From assembly GCA_965247125.1 (NCBI GenBank), contig CBDFGO010000002.1, positions 806,001 to 870,000 of the forward strand: a stretch of 64,000 nucleotides of DNA. The letters run 5' to 3'. Under the pieces are notes generated by a model, which was given only the letters and a program-made list of their open reading frames with translations, was not told where the DNA came from and made no database searches. This stretch comes from CALBJU01 sp965247125. GTDB taxonomy: Bacteria; Bacteroidota; Rhodothermia; Rhodothermales; UBA10348. The position numbers and the translations under genes are program-made. Every line of letters starts with the position of its first letter. The stretch's first letter is position 1. Shown piece after piece: positions 1 through 9,054 of this stretch.

Positions 1-459
1 TAGTTCATAGAACCAGCCGTCCTGTTCTGCAAGATACGTTCGTGCAGTCGTTCCGGAGCCAACCACGTACTGCATTTCCCGGCGCAGTTCGTGCACACGA
101 TTTCCGTGCGTGTCAAGCAGGAATTCAAGCATATAAAATCCAGAATCAGACGCGACGGTCTGGTAGCGGAGTCCCGAAGAGGAGTCAACTACTATTTCTG
201 ACCCGAATGACTCTACCGCCGTTTCAGCCGTCAGCTCATACATTGAGCGAGACATGCCATGCTCATTGAAACCGTGGTACTCAGTCTCGTGACAGTCGAA
301 ACAGGCGACGTCTCCCACAAATTCCACACCTTCCCTGGTATTCAGGAAGCGGACTTCTGATGTACTTTGCGGGACTGGTATCGTGTCCCCAGTCGAACAC
401 CCTGCGAACACACAAAATGCTGAAATCAGCAGGGACGATATGTTGGAGTGAGATGGCAC
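1..459 (-). CDS. c-type cytochrome-like lipoprotein, C-terminus cut by window edge
   Basis: This frame starts at a GTG (complement of 457-459) placed directly after an in-frame TAG and runs off the left edge, so only the first 153 codons are seen. The N-terminus is a lipoprotein signal: a hydrophobic stretch ending in FAGC. A CFDCH heme-attachment motif follows at about residues 52-56, then the phrase HGMSRSMY. The context around CxxCH resembles multiheme cytochromes of the family whose heme motif sits in a 'VGDxxCxxCHxxxY' segment. It is probably a membrane-anchored periplasmic or surface electron carrier or cytochrome-domain protein. The rest of the protein, including any further heme sites, lies outside the window. 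A 76-codon frame on the same strand (281-511) overlaps it but lacks these features. I see the heme motif and lipobox directly; the family assignment is inference. Confidence 0.6.
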   Translation of the reverse strand, partial: MPSHSNISSLLISAFCVFAGCSTGDTIPVPQSTSEVRFLNTREGVEFVGDVACFDCHETEYHGFNEHGMSRSMYELTAETAVESFGSEIVVDSSSGLRYQTVASDSGFYMLEFLLDTHGNRVHELRREMQYVVGSGTTARTYLAEQDGWFYEL

Positions 460-470
460 CTACATACGAA

Positions 471-502
471 AAGCGGGGTGGATCTACTGATCCACCCCGC
501 TT
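471..502 (-). terminator. Perfect hairpin terminator after the porV-like gene
   Basis: Two 14-base arms (471-484 and 489-502) flank the loop TACT. On the minus strand the second arm is followed by TTTTCG. It lies 25 bases past the stop of the PorV-like gene and just upstream of the cytochrome lipoprotein start, so it would separate the two transcription units. Confidence 0.8.
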
Positions 503-526
503 TCGTTTCATTCAGACGATAAAGTC

Positions 527-1570
527 TTAGAGGCTCACAGCAACTGTGATCACACTGACGTTATCGAAGAAGTCAGTCGTCCGCGATGCGAAGTCGATCT
601 GCAGGCGCGTGCCCGATAGATCGAGATCGACACCAGCGCCGAAGTTGACTCCCGTAAAGAATGAGAGGTCCTGGTCTCCAATAATGTCCATGCCACCACG
701 TAGGTAGACCATGTCAAAGAGGCCCAGCTCTACACCACCTGAGTACTCATCCTGGTCAAACGAATTCGATCGGAAGTTTCCGAGAACCGTAACCACAGCA
801 CCCTCTGCCATCTGGCGTGTGTAAGACACACCAAAGTTCAGCAATGATGGAAGCTCAACTCCTTCGCTCTCAAAGACGAGAGCATTATTGGTGGCATTGC
901 CCGGCTGCGAAGGCAGCTGAATCTGGTTCGTGAGACCTACACCGCTGTAGCTCATCTCCGTACCAATATTCTTCAGAGCAACACCGAGGCGCAGACCGGA
1001 CTCCCCTACGATGTAGGTCATGCCCATGTCAACGGCCACGGCGCTTGCCGAGATATCGTCAATCGATTCGTTTACCACCTTGACCGTCACACCGGCAGAA
1101 ATACGATCCGTGAAGACACGGGCGTACGTCAGACCTGCGGTGATAAAGGTAGCATTGTAGGTCACCGAGCTGATCTCTGGCGAAAGCTCCGTCTGCAACG
1201 GAATATCACCAAAGTCCCACGAGGCAACCGTGAATGCGATGTTATTGCTACCGAAGTTCTGTGCAATCCCAAAGAAATTGACACCGATGCCGGCAACGTA
1301 ATCCATACGGCTGAAAATCGCAGCCGTACCTGTGTTCAATGCAAGACCGGCCGGGTTGGCGAAGATCGCCTCCAGTCCGTTCATGCCAGCCATACCACTC
1401 GTCATCGAAGCGCCGAGCGAAGCAGAACGTGCCGTTACAGGCACGAGTAATTGTGACGCACCCGCCGTACCACGACGTTTGTCATCACCTGCGTTCGCGT
1501 CCAGCACACTCATGCCCATAAGAGCAATCACTACGAGTGCGTTCAGAAAAATTCTGGACAGCTTGTTCAT
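527..1570 (-). CDS. PorV/PorQ-family outer-membrane protein
   Basis: A protein of about 347 residues with an N-terminal signal peptide (MNKLSRIFLNALVVIALMG, cleavage likely after DANA). It then has the PorV/PorQ-type opening (LLVPVTARSASLGAS...MNGLEAIFANPAGLA) and alternating beta strands typical of a FadL-like outer-membrane barrel. PorV-family proteins are shuttle or attachment components for type IX secretion cargo. The ATG at 1568-1570 is chosen because AAGGAGGAC lies 6-9 bases upstream; a start 12 codons earlier is possible but has no such site. It is the last gene of a three-gene minus-strand set after a TonB-dependent receptor and a T9SS-sorted protein, which suggests it handles that cargo. 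Cargo specificity is inference. Confidence 0.85.
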   Translation of the reverse strand: MNKLSRIFLNALVVIALMGMSVLDANAGDDKRRGTAGASQLLVPVTARSASLGASMTSGMAGMNGLEAIFANPAGLALNTGTAAIFSRMDYVAGIGVNFFGIAQNFGSNNIAFTVASWDFGDIPLQTELSPEISSVTYNATFITAGLTYARVFTDRISAGVTVKVVNESIDDISASAVAVDMGMTYIVGESGLRLGVALKNIGTEMSYSGVGLTNQIQLPSQPGNATNNALVFESEGVELPSLLNFGVSYTRQMAEGAVVTVLGNFRSNSFDQDEYSGGVELGLFDMVYLRGGMDIIGDQDLSFFTGVNFGAGVDLDLSGTRLQIDFASRTTDFFDNVSVITVAVSL

Positions 1571-1629
1571 ATCTAAAGTCCTCCTTGTAAAAATCAAGTT
1601 CGTCATGATTCGTGTAGTGTTGGGATGTT

Positions 1630-1657
1630 CTGGATTCGGCCCGAAGGCCGAATCCAG
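1630..1657 (-). terminator. Hairpin between the T9SS cargo gene and the porV-like gene
   Basis: Twelve-base arms (1630-1641 and 1646-1657) flank the loop CGAA, a stable tetraloop. It sits 13 bases past the stop of the cargo gene. No T-run follows on the minus strand, so attenuation or mRNA end protection is as likely as full termination. Confidence 0.6.
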
Positions 1658-1670
1658 CTTCCCAGTTCAA

Positions 1671-4600
1671 CTAGAATGTGTTTAGCTGTACACGTTTCTT
1701 GACAACACCAAACTTCAGCACTTTCTCGCCAAGAGCTCCCGCATCGACGTGGATGATGTACATACCACTTGCGATGGGCAGATTGTCTTCTGTCGTGAGA
1801 TCCCAGCCAAAGCTTGCGCTTGCACTGTTTTTCTCGAGGGTCCGAACAAGCGAACCGGCGACGGTGAAGATGCGAATTGTTGCTACGTCGGGCATGTTCG
1901 TGAAACGAACCTGATCAATCAGCTGGCTGACTTCGTAAGCCGAAGCGCCTTTGTATGGGTTGGGAGTGATACCGATTTCGTCGATAGCGGCACTGGCCTC
2001 AGCATCGGTGCGAGCGCGAGCGCCTAGACCATCGGTCGAGAACGCGAACGTATCGCCCGGCTGGTTCGGCTTGGTGGTGCTAATCCGGAAGATCGTGCCC
2101 GTTTCAGGCAGGTAGTCCGCAAAAGTGCCAGTAGCCGAGGTATCTCCGTTCCAGTTGACGACAACCATCCGAGAGAAGACCTCGTCGGAGCCATCGCTGA
2201 GGTGGCCTCCGCCTGAGCCAGCGTCTCCGCCAGCCAGAGCGGCAGCCGCCCAGGCGTCGTAGCCCGATGTGCCCGGCGTCATGTCGGTCGGACGGTACCA
2301 GTAGATCCAGTCGCTCTGGGGATCGTCGGCGCCACCGGAGACTTCGTGGTCGATGTCCCGCATGCCCCAACCATCGTCTTCCCAATCGATGATGGCCGGT
2401 ATCATCCGGACATCGTCGCTTGGGTCGTCAGGGGTAGCGATTCCGGTCTGCCAGACCTCAAACGGTACGTCGTCGCCGACCAGAATACCACCGGAGAAGA
2501 ACCGGTCGTAATTCAGAGAGCCGCCAGCGGTGAATCGGAGCTCGAAGTCGAACGGCACGGCCGTGGCCATTCCATTACGCATGGTACGCGAAATGAAATC
2601 ATTGATGGTTGGTCTCGAGCCGTTTCCTCCGGTATGGATGAACCATTGGCCATCGTTATTGACCTGCGAGTCGGCACCAGGACGAGCACCACTCACCGGG
2701 AAGCTGCGGAAGTCGGCTGCGCCCGCGGTTCCTGTTACGGGGCCAGCCGCGTTAGCGACCAGCTGAAAGTCCTGGAACGCCAGAGGCGCACCCGTGACGT
2801 TCAGCGAAAGACCATCTATCTGCAGAACGTCTCCGCCCTCTGGAGCCGATTGCCCGGTTCCGGCATACGCAGCTGTTCCGTCAAAGACCATCCCGCTGGT
2901 TGTGGAATTGACCACGTTGTATGTGGTGACCAACACCGAGCCAGACTTTGGTGCCCGTGAGGCCAGATCTTGCTCAGCTTCGTGAGCATCGGACACGACT
3001 CGTTTGCCAAGATCATCCGTTTCGAGCGAAAAGAACTCAACGCTGTACGAGTGACCCGTGACAGCGGCAGGGTTGACCACATTTGCAGTCACATTACCGT
3101 TACCAACATTTTCGCCCTTGACGGACTCAATGTCAGAACCCGCAAGAGCGGCAGCCACAGCGGCTTCACTGATAACGAGGTCGGTTATGGAAGGCTGAGC
3201 GCTCACACGACTGATCGGACCAGCATACACTTTCTGTCCAGAAGTGGCGTTGTAGGCATAAGCCTGAATGCCAAACTCATAGTCCGTGTAGTTGATCAAG
3301 CCACTCACTTTATGCGAATGGGCCAGTCCCGTATCGTTTCCTTCTGCCGTAACGAACGTGAGATCCAGACCCTCGATCACGCGAGTGATGCCGTTGACGA
3401 CATCGTATGTGGCCAGACGTTTACCGTTTTGATCAGAACTGTTTGCGTACTGGAATACATTGTAGCCCTCGAAGATGTAATCGTTGTCCGTGACATCATC
3501 CGAAAGGAGGGGGTCAATGACATTGTACGTATCGAGGTAGTTGTTATCCGTCGGTATGTAGCCCCACTCAAGCAGGATCGAGCCGTCATCCGTCGTAACA
3601 GTGACGCGAGGACCTGCGGGAGGAGAAGGAAGCTCGAAATCGATATCGAAGACGGCCTGTGCGAGCGCATCGTCTTCTTTCATCTGACGCACCGAATCGA
3701 TGTTGTCGTCGCCAAAGCTCGTCACAATACCGTAAACGAGTGTTTGCTCGTCATTAGGCTGAATTGTAAACGGTCCGGTCGCCATCACGAAACGACGGTC
3801 AGCAGGAGCGATTGCGCTACCCTGTCCATCGGAGTTGAATTCTGACCAGAACGCAGGCGGGTGGCCAGGAAACATGAACGAGGTCGGAATATTTGAAAAT
3901 CCGAGACCGTTTCCACCGAGCGTAAAACGCTGACCGTCTTTCCAACGTCCCTTCATGTAGTTATACATGTCAGCACCGTTGCCGGGGTCACCCTGAACAC
4001 CACCGCCATTGTTGTAGAAGGCAAATGCCGTCATTCCAAGGCGTTCTTGGGCTTCGTCGATCTGGCCATCGCCATTATCATCGATGCCGTTGTCGTCCAC
4101 AAGAGGACCCTGGAAGAAGTCATAGCCCATTGCCGGAACATTCGCGCCGTAGCCTTCTCCTCCTTCATCATCGTTATCGGAATTGTAGACAAAACCGAGG
4201 CCGAGAGTCGTGTCCGATCCAACATAGTCATCATCAAAATTACCCAGATCTGGATCGTCAAAGAGACCCATGTAGGTATTCTCGAGGGGGACTGAGCCTC
4301 TGTAAAGGATGCGAACCTTGTAGAAGGTCGTGTTTCCAATGGCGCCTGCCGTGTTGAATGCAAAAGCCGACCCGTGTACCTCAACGCCCATAGCTGGCGT
4401 ATCCGTACGGGTGTGCTGGTTGCCACGATCATTATTGATCCACCACAGCATCTGGTCGCCCAGAATGGCCGGGCGTTCGCCGGCTGCGAGGTTGATCACG
4501 CGATCGACGCGGCTGGCCAGAGGCTGGTCCTGCATATCGATGAGATCGCCATTGGCATCAAGCGTCGGAGCGCCAAGACCGGTTGGCCAGTCCTGAAGGT

Positions 4601-5033
4601 CAGGAGTGGCTAGACCAGATCCGTCGTAGGCCACAACGTCCTCCTTCGCAACCTTCCAGACACGGTCGAAAACCGAACAATCCGATGGAGGAGATCCGTC
4701 GTCGTTCAGTGGACCGGCCCAGAATTCGTAGGGACCATAAGTTGATCCGGCGAGGCGGAGCTGGCCGTCAACGAGGCCGCCCATCCAGACACCGGATGTG
4801 AAGTTTGCGTTCGACGGGCCACCCTTGGGTATGTTGTATACGTGGGGGCTGCCTCGCCAGAACAGGTTACCGTTATTAAGGATACGAGCGCGGACATTGT
4901 TGATGTCCAGATAGGCTTCTCCAATGGCCTGCTCGCATGTGCCGACGCCCTGTGCCTGAACGGGAACGCTCAGGTAGCTTATCGCGACGGCAGCTAGAAT
5001 AAAGCTGATTTTTCTTATGTAGTGCATAGTCAT
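1671..5033 (-). CDS. Large secreted protein with type IX secretion C-terminal sorting domain
   Basis: A 1120-residue secreted protein. Residues 1-27 are a signal peptide ending PVQAQ. Around residues 311-327 there is an acidic Asp/Asn/Gly run (DDNGIDDNGDGQIDE) of the calcium-binding thrombospondin-3 or EF-hand type. A fibronectin-III-like region lies near 480-620. The last 90 residues form a type IX (Por) secretion C-terminal domain: a PNPYKG start, IRIFTVAGSLVRTL, ASGMYIIHV and a basic end. The protein should cross the outer membrane through the T9SS and be surface-attached or released. No catalytic domain is recognised, and the substrate or role is unknown. It lies between a TonB-dependent receptor and a PorV-like gene, an arrangement suggesting the three act together at the surface. 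An ATG two codons downstream is an alternative start. Confidence 0.85.
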   Translation of the reverse strand: MTMHYIRKISFILAAVAISYLSVPVQAQGVGTCEQAIGEAYLDINNVRARILNNGNLFWRGSPHVYNIPKGGPSNANFTSGVWMGGLVDGQLRLAGSTYGPYEFWAGPLNDDGSPPSDCSVFDRVWKVAKEDVVAYDGSGLATPDLQDWPTGLGAPTLDANGDLIDMQDQPLASRVDRVINLAAGERPAILGDQMLWWINNDRGNQHTRTDTPAMGVEVHGSAFAFNTAGAIGNTTFYKVRILYRGSVPLENTYMGLFDDPDLGNFDDDYVGSDTTLGLGFVYNSDNDDEGGEGYGANVPAMGYDFFQGPLVDDNGIDDNGDGQIDEAQERLGMTAFAFYNNGGGVQGDPGNGADMYNYMKGRWKDGQRFTLGGNGLGFSNIPTSFMFPGHPPAFWSEFNSDGQGSAIAPADRRFVMATGPFTIQPNDEQTLVYGIVTSFGDDNIDSVRQMKEDDALAQAVFDIDFELPSPPAGPRVTVTTDDGSILLEWGYIPTDNNYLDTYNVIDPLLSDDVTDNDYIFEGYNVFQYANSSDQNGKRLATYDVVNGITRVIEGLDLTFVTAEGNDTGLAHSHKVSGLINYTDYEFGIQAYAYNATSGQKVYAGPISRVSAQPSITDLVISEAAVAAALAGSDIESVKGENVGNGNVTANVVNPAAVTGHSYSVEFFSLETDDLGKRVVSDAHEAEQDLASRAPKSGSVLVTTYNVVNSTTSGMVFDGTAAYAGTGQSAPEGGDVLQIDGLSLNVTGAPLAFQDFQLVANAAGPVTGTAGAADFRSFPVSGARPGADSQVNNDGQWFIHTGGNGSRPTINDFISRTMRNGMATAVPFDFELRFTAGGSLNYDRFFSGGILVGDDVPFEVWQTGIATPDDPSDDVRMIPAIIDWEDDGWGMRDIDHEVSGGADDPQSDWIYWYRPTDMTPGTSGYDAWAAAALAGGDAGSGGGHLSDGSDEVFSRMVVVNWNGDTSATGTFADYLPETGTIFRISTTKPNQPGDTFAFSTDGLGARARTDAEASAAIDEIGITPNPYKGASAYEVSQLIDQVRFTNMPDVATIRIFTVAGSLVRTLEKNSASASFGWDLTTEDNLPIASGMYIIHVDAGALGEKVLKFGVVKKRVQLNTF

Positions 5034-5089
5034 CCGTGCATTTCGGTCTATAACAATTGCTAGAATTCAGGAATCTGATTGGGGCACTT

Positions 5090-5121
5090 ATCGGGGGCGG
5101 GCAGACTCGCCCGCCCCCGAT
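5090..5121 (-). terminator. GC-rich hairpin between receptor and cargo genes
   Basis: Two 13-base arms (5090-5102 and 5109-5121), nearly all G/C, flank a six-base loop 15 bases after the receptor stop. No clear T-run follows on the minus strand. It may set the receptor-to-cargo ratio rather than end transcription. Confidence 0.6.
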
Positions 5122-5136
5122 GCCACAGTCAAATCA

Positions 5137-8100
5137 TCAGAAATCAAGCCGCACACCGATGCGTGTTAGACGTGGGATACCGTAGTTGCCAAGGCGGCGA
5201 TTACGGTGGCGGTACAGCGTTTCAGCTGCGGGAACACTTGAGCCCAGGAACTGCTGGCCACCTGCCGTAGACAGGAAACCATCGTCATCGGGAAGGCCTG
5301 TGGCCCGATGTACACCCTGTACATTCTGTGTATCCAGAAGATTCTGGACCCATACGAATGCAGAAAGCGTCGACCGAGAACCTACCGAGAACTTCCGATC
5401 AACACGAATGTCGATACGGTTGCTCCATGGCATACGTGCGGAATTGATTCCACCGGACGGAACCGGGGCTTTGGATTCAATCTCACTGAAGGGCTCAACC
5501 TGAGGCGTGTACGGCTGGCCAGAGCTTGCAACGGCCAGAACATTCACACCAAAGTTTTCGAACAGCTTGACACCACCCACAATTGGGCCTTCACCTGCAC
5601 CGAGACGGTAATCAACCGAGAGGTTGAATGTATGGCGCTGATCGAAGGCCAACGGGGAAATGAAGTTCGGAGGCGTTTCGTCAATCCACACGATAGTCCT
5701 CGTCGTCGTGGACGAAGAACCCGTTCCCTGAGCAAAGGACATCGTGTAGTTGGCGTTGGCTGAGACATTGTTCGTACGACGAAGGTCGAAATCGAACTCA
5801 AATCCCTTAACCGTACCGAAGTCTTTGTTGCTGTACGTCGAGTATCCCTGAGGAAAAGATTCACGCAGGTCATCAAGCTGGATCAGGTTTTCGATCTGAC
5901 GGAAAAATCCGGAGATCGTCATGGCTGAACGAGCACTCAAACGCTGACGGAAGCCGATTTCATATTCGGTGGTCCGTTCTGGCTCGAGAGCGTTGTTGTT
6001 GATTCGACCCGTACTGCGTGACATTCCTGAAAGCGACGTGAACGAGTTCACCGAAGGACGCTGAGCAACTTTGCCGTAACGGGCAAAGAAGAGCGCCTGA
6101 TCCGTTACAGGGAAGGAAACACCAATACGTGGCATTACCGTTACCTGCGGCTCATAATCCACAAAGGAATCTTCGTTGACTTTCGGTGATGTCGCGTTAG
6201 GTTTTGCACCCGTCAAGAGGATATCACCACCTGGTACTTCCTGACCGTTAGTGTCATAGAAGTTGCCTTGACGATCGCGATAACCCGCAATGTTACCGGC
6301 CAGGAAATAGACCGCAAAGTCCGATCCCATGGCTGGGTTCGTTCCTGAAACATCGCTTACGCGATCCAGTGGCAGACGTGAATAACGATCGTAGAGAGTA
6401 CGCGTGTTGTTGTCAAAGACATCAACGCGGATACCCATATTCAGAACGATATCGCGGAATTCGATTTTGTCCTGAATGTAACCACCGTAATAAAGCGGTT
6501 CGTGCGGAGCAATATTATATGCTTCGTCGCCGCCCAGGTCATTCACGTACGCATCCAGATTTTCGCCGTCGACTTCGTTGCCACGGAATCCGTAACCCAG
6601 ATAGCCGACCGTGCCTTCAAGCTGTTCCCAGCTGAGCTGGTCAAAACTTGTGACAGCAGTTTCCAGCTCTTCGTTACTGACCTGCTCAGGACGCGGTGAA
6701 TAAAGCGCATCATTGTCGAGAACGAAACGAGACAGTGTCCGTCCACTGATGCCTATGCTCCTTCTGGTCTGTGATTCAAACTCACCGCCGAACTCAAGCT
6801 GGTGCAAACCAACTTGTGTCGTAGCCATCGCGTTGAAGCGAAGCTGTGAGCGTGTGTAATCACTGTAACCACCTGGTCCATTTCCACCCGATGGATTAAT
6901 CAGGCGGCCTGCCGTTTCACTCGTCGGGAAACGACCATCCTGCCAGCGATAGACGTACGTCGGACGCGACGCCGTAATGGGCGTATCGTCAGATGTGTCG
7001 GCAGTGCCGTGATCATCGATTCCAACTTCGACAGTCTCGAAAGAGATGTTCTTGTATCCACGAGTCGTAGCCCACTCGTCGCGATCAAAGTCACCCTGGT
7101 AAAGGGCACTTTCGAGGTTACACGAGAACCTTTGATCGCAGCCGTCGCCGGTGCGATAGGTGTAGTCAACCTGCAACTGATAGAACGTCGAATTGGACAG
7201 GTAGTGGGTCCAGGTCGTGAAGAGCTGGAGATCCTGTGCTGTCGAAATATTCGAATCTTCAGGAGAAAAAACGCTTGACCGTGTGGAAACACCTTCTGAC
7301 TCCGAAGTGACATAACGAGCACCGACGCGCATACGCACATTGTCGATGATGTTAAAGTTCACATTCGTGTTCAAAGCGAGGCGATTATATCCACGTTTGC
7401 GTTTGTCCTTTGTCACATCAAATGCTGATTCCGGAAGGTAATCCGAACTCAGCACAAAGTCAGGGTTGATCGATGATGCGTCAACGCCTGCAGGCACGTT
7501 GATGACGGTTCCGTCACCAGCCGTGATCTGGTCATTGACAACGACAATGTCTCCGCCAATACTAACGGGGAGATAGGTCTCACCGAGTGAAGCGGGAACA
7601 GGGATCAAGACCTGATTGCCGTCAGCATCCTGAGCAAGCATCGACGTTGGAGCTGAGCGAAGGTCATCAAGTGTGCTGTCGCTCACCCGAAGTTCTCCGA
7701 TAGCGCGTGGGCCGCTGTCTCCCATGTCGAGGTATTCTGCAGCAAAGAAGAAGTTGACACCACTTCCTGCTACAGGACCACCCAGCGCTACAGAAGCCAG
7801 ATTGTAACCGAAATCGTCCAGTGATTCGGAGGTTACACCCTCAAACGAACCGAAGAATTTCGCTGATCCAGATTTTGTAGTGATGCTGATGATACCGGAC
7901 ATGGCATCTCCGTAACGGGCGGAGATGTTTCCGATAATCATTTCCTGCTCTTGAACAGCAGACTGAGGAAGGGCCGCGGTACCGACAACCTTCACACCAT
8001 CTATGTAATACGTGACTTCCGCTCCGCGACCACCACGAATGTTGAGTGTACCTGATCCTTCTTCAGAAACTACACCAGCCTGAATTGCGGCAACAGCAGC

Positions 8101-8535
8101 TGCGCCACGAACAGGTAGGTTAACAATTTCCTCAGCATCTACGATCTTAGGTACTCCTACAGCATCCTTTTGGATGAGCGGGCGCTCATATTCAACGACG
8201 ATTTCGCCGAGTTCGACACCTTCTCTGATCGAAAAGTTAATTTCCTGCGTATACCCAGAAGAAACTTGAACGCCAGAGACAGTCGATTCGGAATAACCGA
8301 CGAATCGTGCTTGCACGTCATGGCTACCAACTGGAACACCGATGATGAAATAATTTCCATCGACGTCCGTTATGGCACCAAGAGTAGTCCCAACTACAAC
8401 GACCTGTGCTCCCGGGATTGTATCCCCGGTATCAGCATCGGTCACTACTCCCGCAATTTTACCCGTGTTCTGGGCAAATACGAGGGTAGGTGCAGCTAGA
8501 AGCATGAGTACAAGCAAGCCCCATTTACGTAACAT
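5137..8535 (-). CDS. TonB-dependent receptor with N-terminal CarboxypepD_reg-like domain
   Basis: A 1132-residue outer-membrane transporter. The signal peptide ends LVFAQ (about residue 22). Residues 23-110 form a CarboxypepD_reg-like beta domain (GKIAGVVTDADTGDTIPGAQV, then DVDGNYFI). The plug follows at about 125-240 (VQEQEMIIGNISARYGDAMSGIISITTKSG). The rest is a 22-strand-type barrel ending in the terminal aromatic motif RIGVRLDF. The ATG is preceded by AGGAGGTAGCAT, a strong ribosome site. The substrate is unknown. No SusD-like gene is adjacent; instead a T9SS cargo gene and a PorV-like gene follow, so this is not a classical SusCD pair. Expression is probably driven by the promoter at 8919-8949 through a leader of about 375 bases. 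Confidence 0.9.
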   Translation of the reverse strand: MLRKWGLLVLMLLAAPTLVFAQNTGKIAGVVTDADTGDTIPGAQVVVVGTTLGAITDVDGNYFIIGVPVGSHDVQARFVGYSESTVSGVQVSSGYTQEINFSIREGVELGEIVVEYERPLIQKDAVGVPKIVDAEEIVNLPVRGAAAVAAIQAGVVSEEGSGTLNIRGGRGAEVTYYIDGVKVVGTAALPQSAVQEQEMIIGNISARYGDAMSGIISITTKSGSAKFFGSFEGVTSESLDDFGYNLASVALGGPVAGSGVNFFFAAEYLDMGDSGPRAIGELRVSDSTLDDLRSAPTSMLAQDADGNQVLIPVPASLGETYLPVSIGGDIVVVNDQITAGDGTVINVPAGVDASSINPDFVLSSDYLPESAFDVTKDKRKRGYNRLALNTNVNFNIIDNVRMRVGARYVTSESEGVSTRSSVFSPEDSNISTAQDLQLFTTWTHYLSNSTFYQLQVDYTYRTGDGCDQRFSCNLESALYQGDFDRDEWATTRGYKNISFETVEVGIDDHGTADTSDDTPITASRPTYVYRWQDGRFPTSETAGRLINPSGGNGPGGYSDYTRSQLRFNAMATTQVGLHQLEFGGEFESQTRRSIGISGRTLSRFVLDNDALYSPRPEQVSNEELETAVTSFDQLSWEQLEGTVGYLGYGFRGNEVDGENLDAYVNDLGGDEAYNIAPHEPLYYGGYIQDKIEFRDIVLNMGIRVDVFDNNTRTLYDRYSRLPLDRVSDVSGTNPAMGSDFAVYFLAGNIAGYRDRQGNFYDTNGQEVPGGDILLTGAKPNATSPKVNEDSFVDYEPQVTVMPRIGVSFPVTDQALFFARYGKVAQRPSVNSFTSLSGMSRSTGRINNNALEPERTTEYEIGFRQRLSARSAMTISGFFRQIENLIQLDDLRESFPQGYSTYSNKDFGTVKGFEFDFDLRRTNNVSANANYTMSFAQGTGSSSTTTRTIVWIDETPPNFISPLAFDQRHTFNLSVDYRLGAGEGPIVGGVKLFENFGVNVLAVASSGQPYTPQVEPFSEIESKAPVPSGGINSARMPWSNRIDIRVDRKFSVGSRSTLSAFVWVQNLLDTQNVQGVHRATGLPDDDGFLSTAGGQQFLGSSVPAAETLYRHRNRRLGNYGIPRLTRIGVRLDF

Positions 8536-8618
8536 ATGCTACCTCCTCTAGTGAATTGATGTGTGGCTTAATAAGTGCTGCATCCCATTCCCACATCGAA
8601 ATGAGAGCAATGTGTTTT

Positions 8619-8688
8619 CGTGCTAGGCACGTGTTCTTTGCATGATGCGCGAAACACGCGCTTTTGCGATTTTCGTGCCAGGCACGAA
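8619..8688. promoter_or_regulatory. Cluster of three palindromes in the receptor leader
   Basis: CGTGCTAGGCACG (8619-8631) and TTCGTGCCAGGCACGAA (8672-8688) share the dyad CGTGC-N3-GCACG, with centres 55 bases apart. GCGCGAAACACGCGC (8647-8661) lies between them. The paired, related dyads look like a regulator-binding pair or mRNA hairpins. They lie downstream of the predicted start of transcription, so a DNA operator would act as a roadblock. Confidence 0.45.
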
Positions 8689-8918
8689 TTTGTTTGACGA
8701 AAGACAACGTCTCTCCTAAGGAACTGCATCGGGGAGTAACCCTTATTCCTGTCTACTCACTACTTCATCTACACAGCTTCAACAGGTACAGTCCCGGGCG
8801 CTAAGCGCTCGTGACTGAGTTCAGGTTTCGCTTGAAAGGTGGGGGTTGAAAAGCTGTATCGAAAAGCCAATAGCGGTCCTTATTTGGTTAAACGTTATTT
8901 TTAGTCCGAATCGGTGCC

Positions 8919-8949
8919 CAAATATAGATTGGGTTTTGACCGTTGTCAA
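8919..8949 (-). promoter_or_regulatory. Promoter TTGACA-N17-TATATTTG for the receptor operon
   Basis: On the minus strand TTGACA (8944-8949) is separated by 17 bases from TATATTTG (8919-8926). This satisfies both a housekeeping -35/-10 pattern and the Bacteroidota TTG/TAnnTTTG pattern. It is the only such match in the gap and reads toward the receptor. Confidence 0.7.
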
Positions 8950-9054
8950 GAGAATATGAACTCCGAAATACGGGCATTTCTTTTTGACAAAAGCAAACTT
9001 AAATCGAAAAAAGGATGCGATTCGTATATAGATTAGTTCACGATCGAGACTAAT

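Larger units (their letters stand above)
8536..9054. other. 519-base gap: promoter and long leader of the receptor operon
   Basis: No convincing gene lies here. Reading leftward, the region holds a promoter (8919-8949), then a leader of roughly 375 bases before the receptor ATG, with three dyad elements clustered at 8619-8688. I looked for a cobalamin-type or other known riboswitch core and did not recognise one. Confidence 0.5.

Noticed and set aside
281..511. A 76-codon minus-strand frame rich in Arg and Cys
   Set aside because: It overlaps the terminator and the heme-lipoprotein frame, and it has neither a signal nor a known motif. The GTG-started frame explains the region better.
2346..3845. 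Long plus-strand frames (204 and 291 codons) opposite the T9SS cargo gene
   Set aside because: They are antisense to a strongly supported gene and their translations are Arg/His-rich with no family features.
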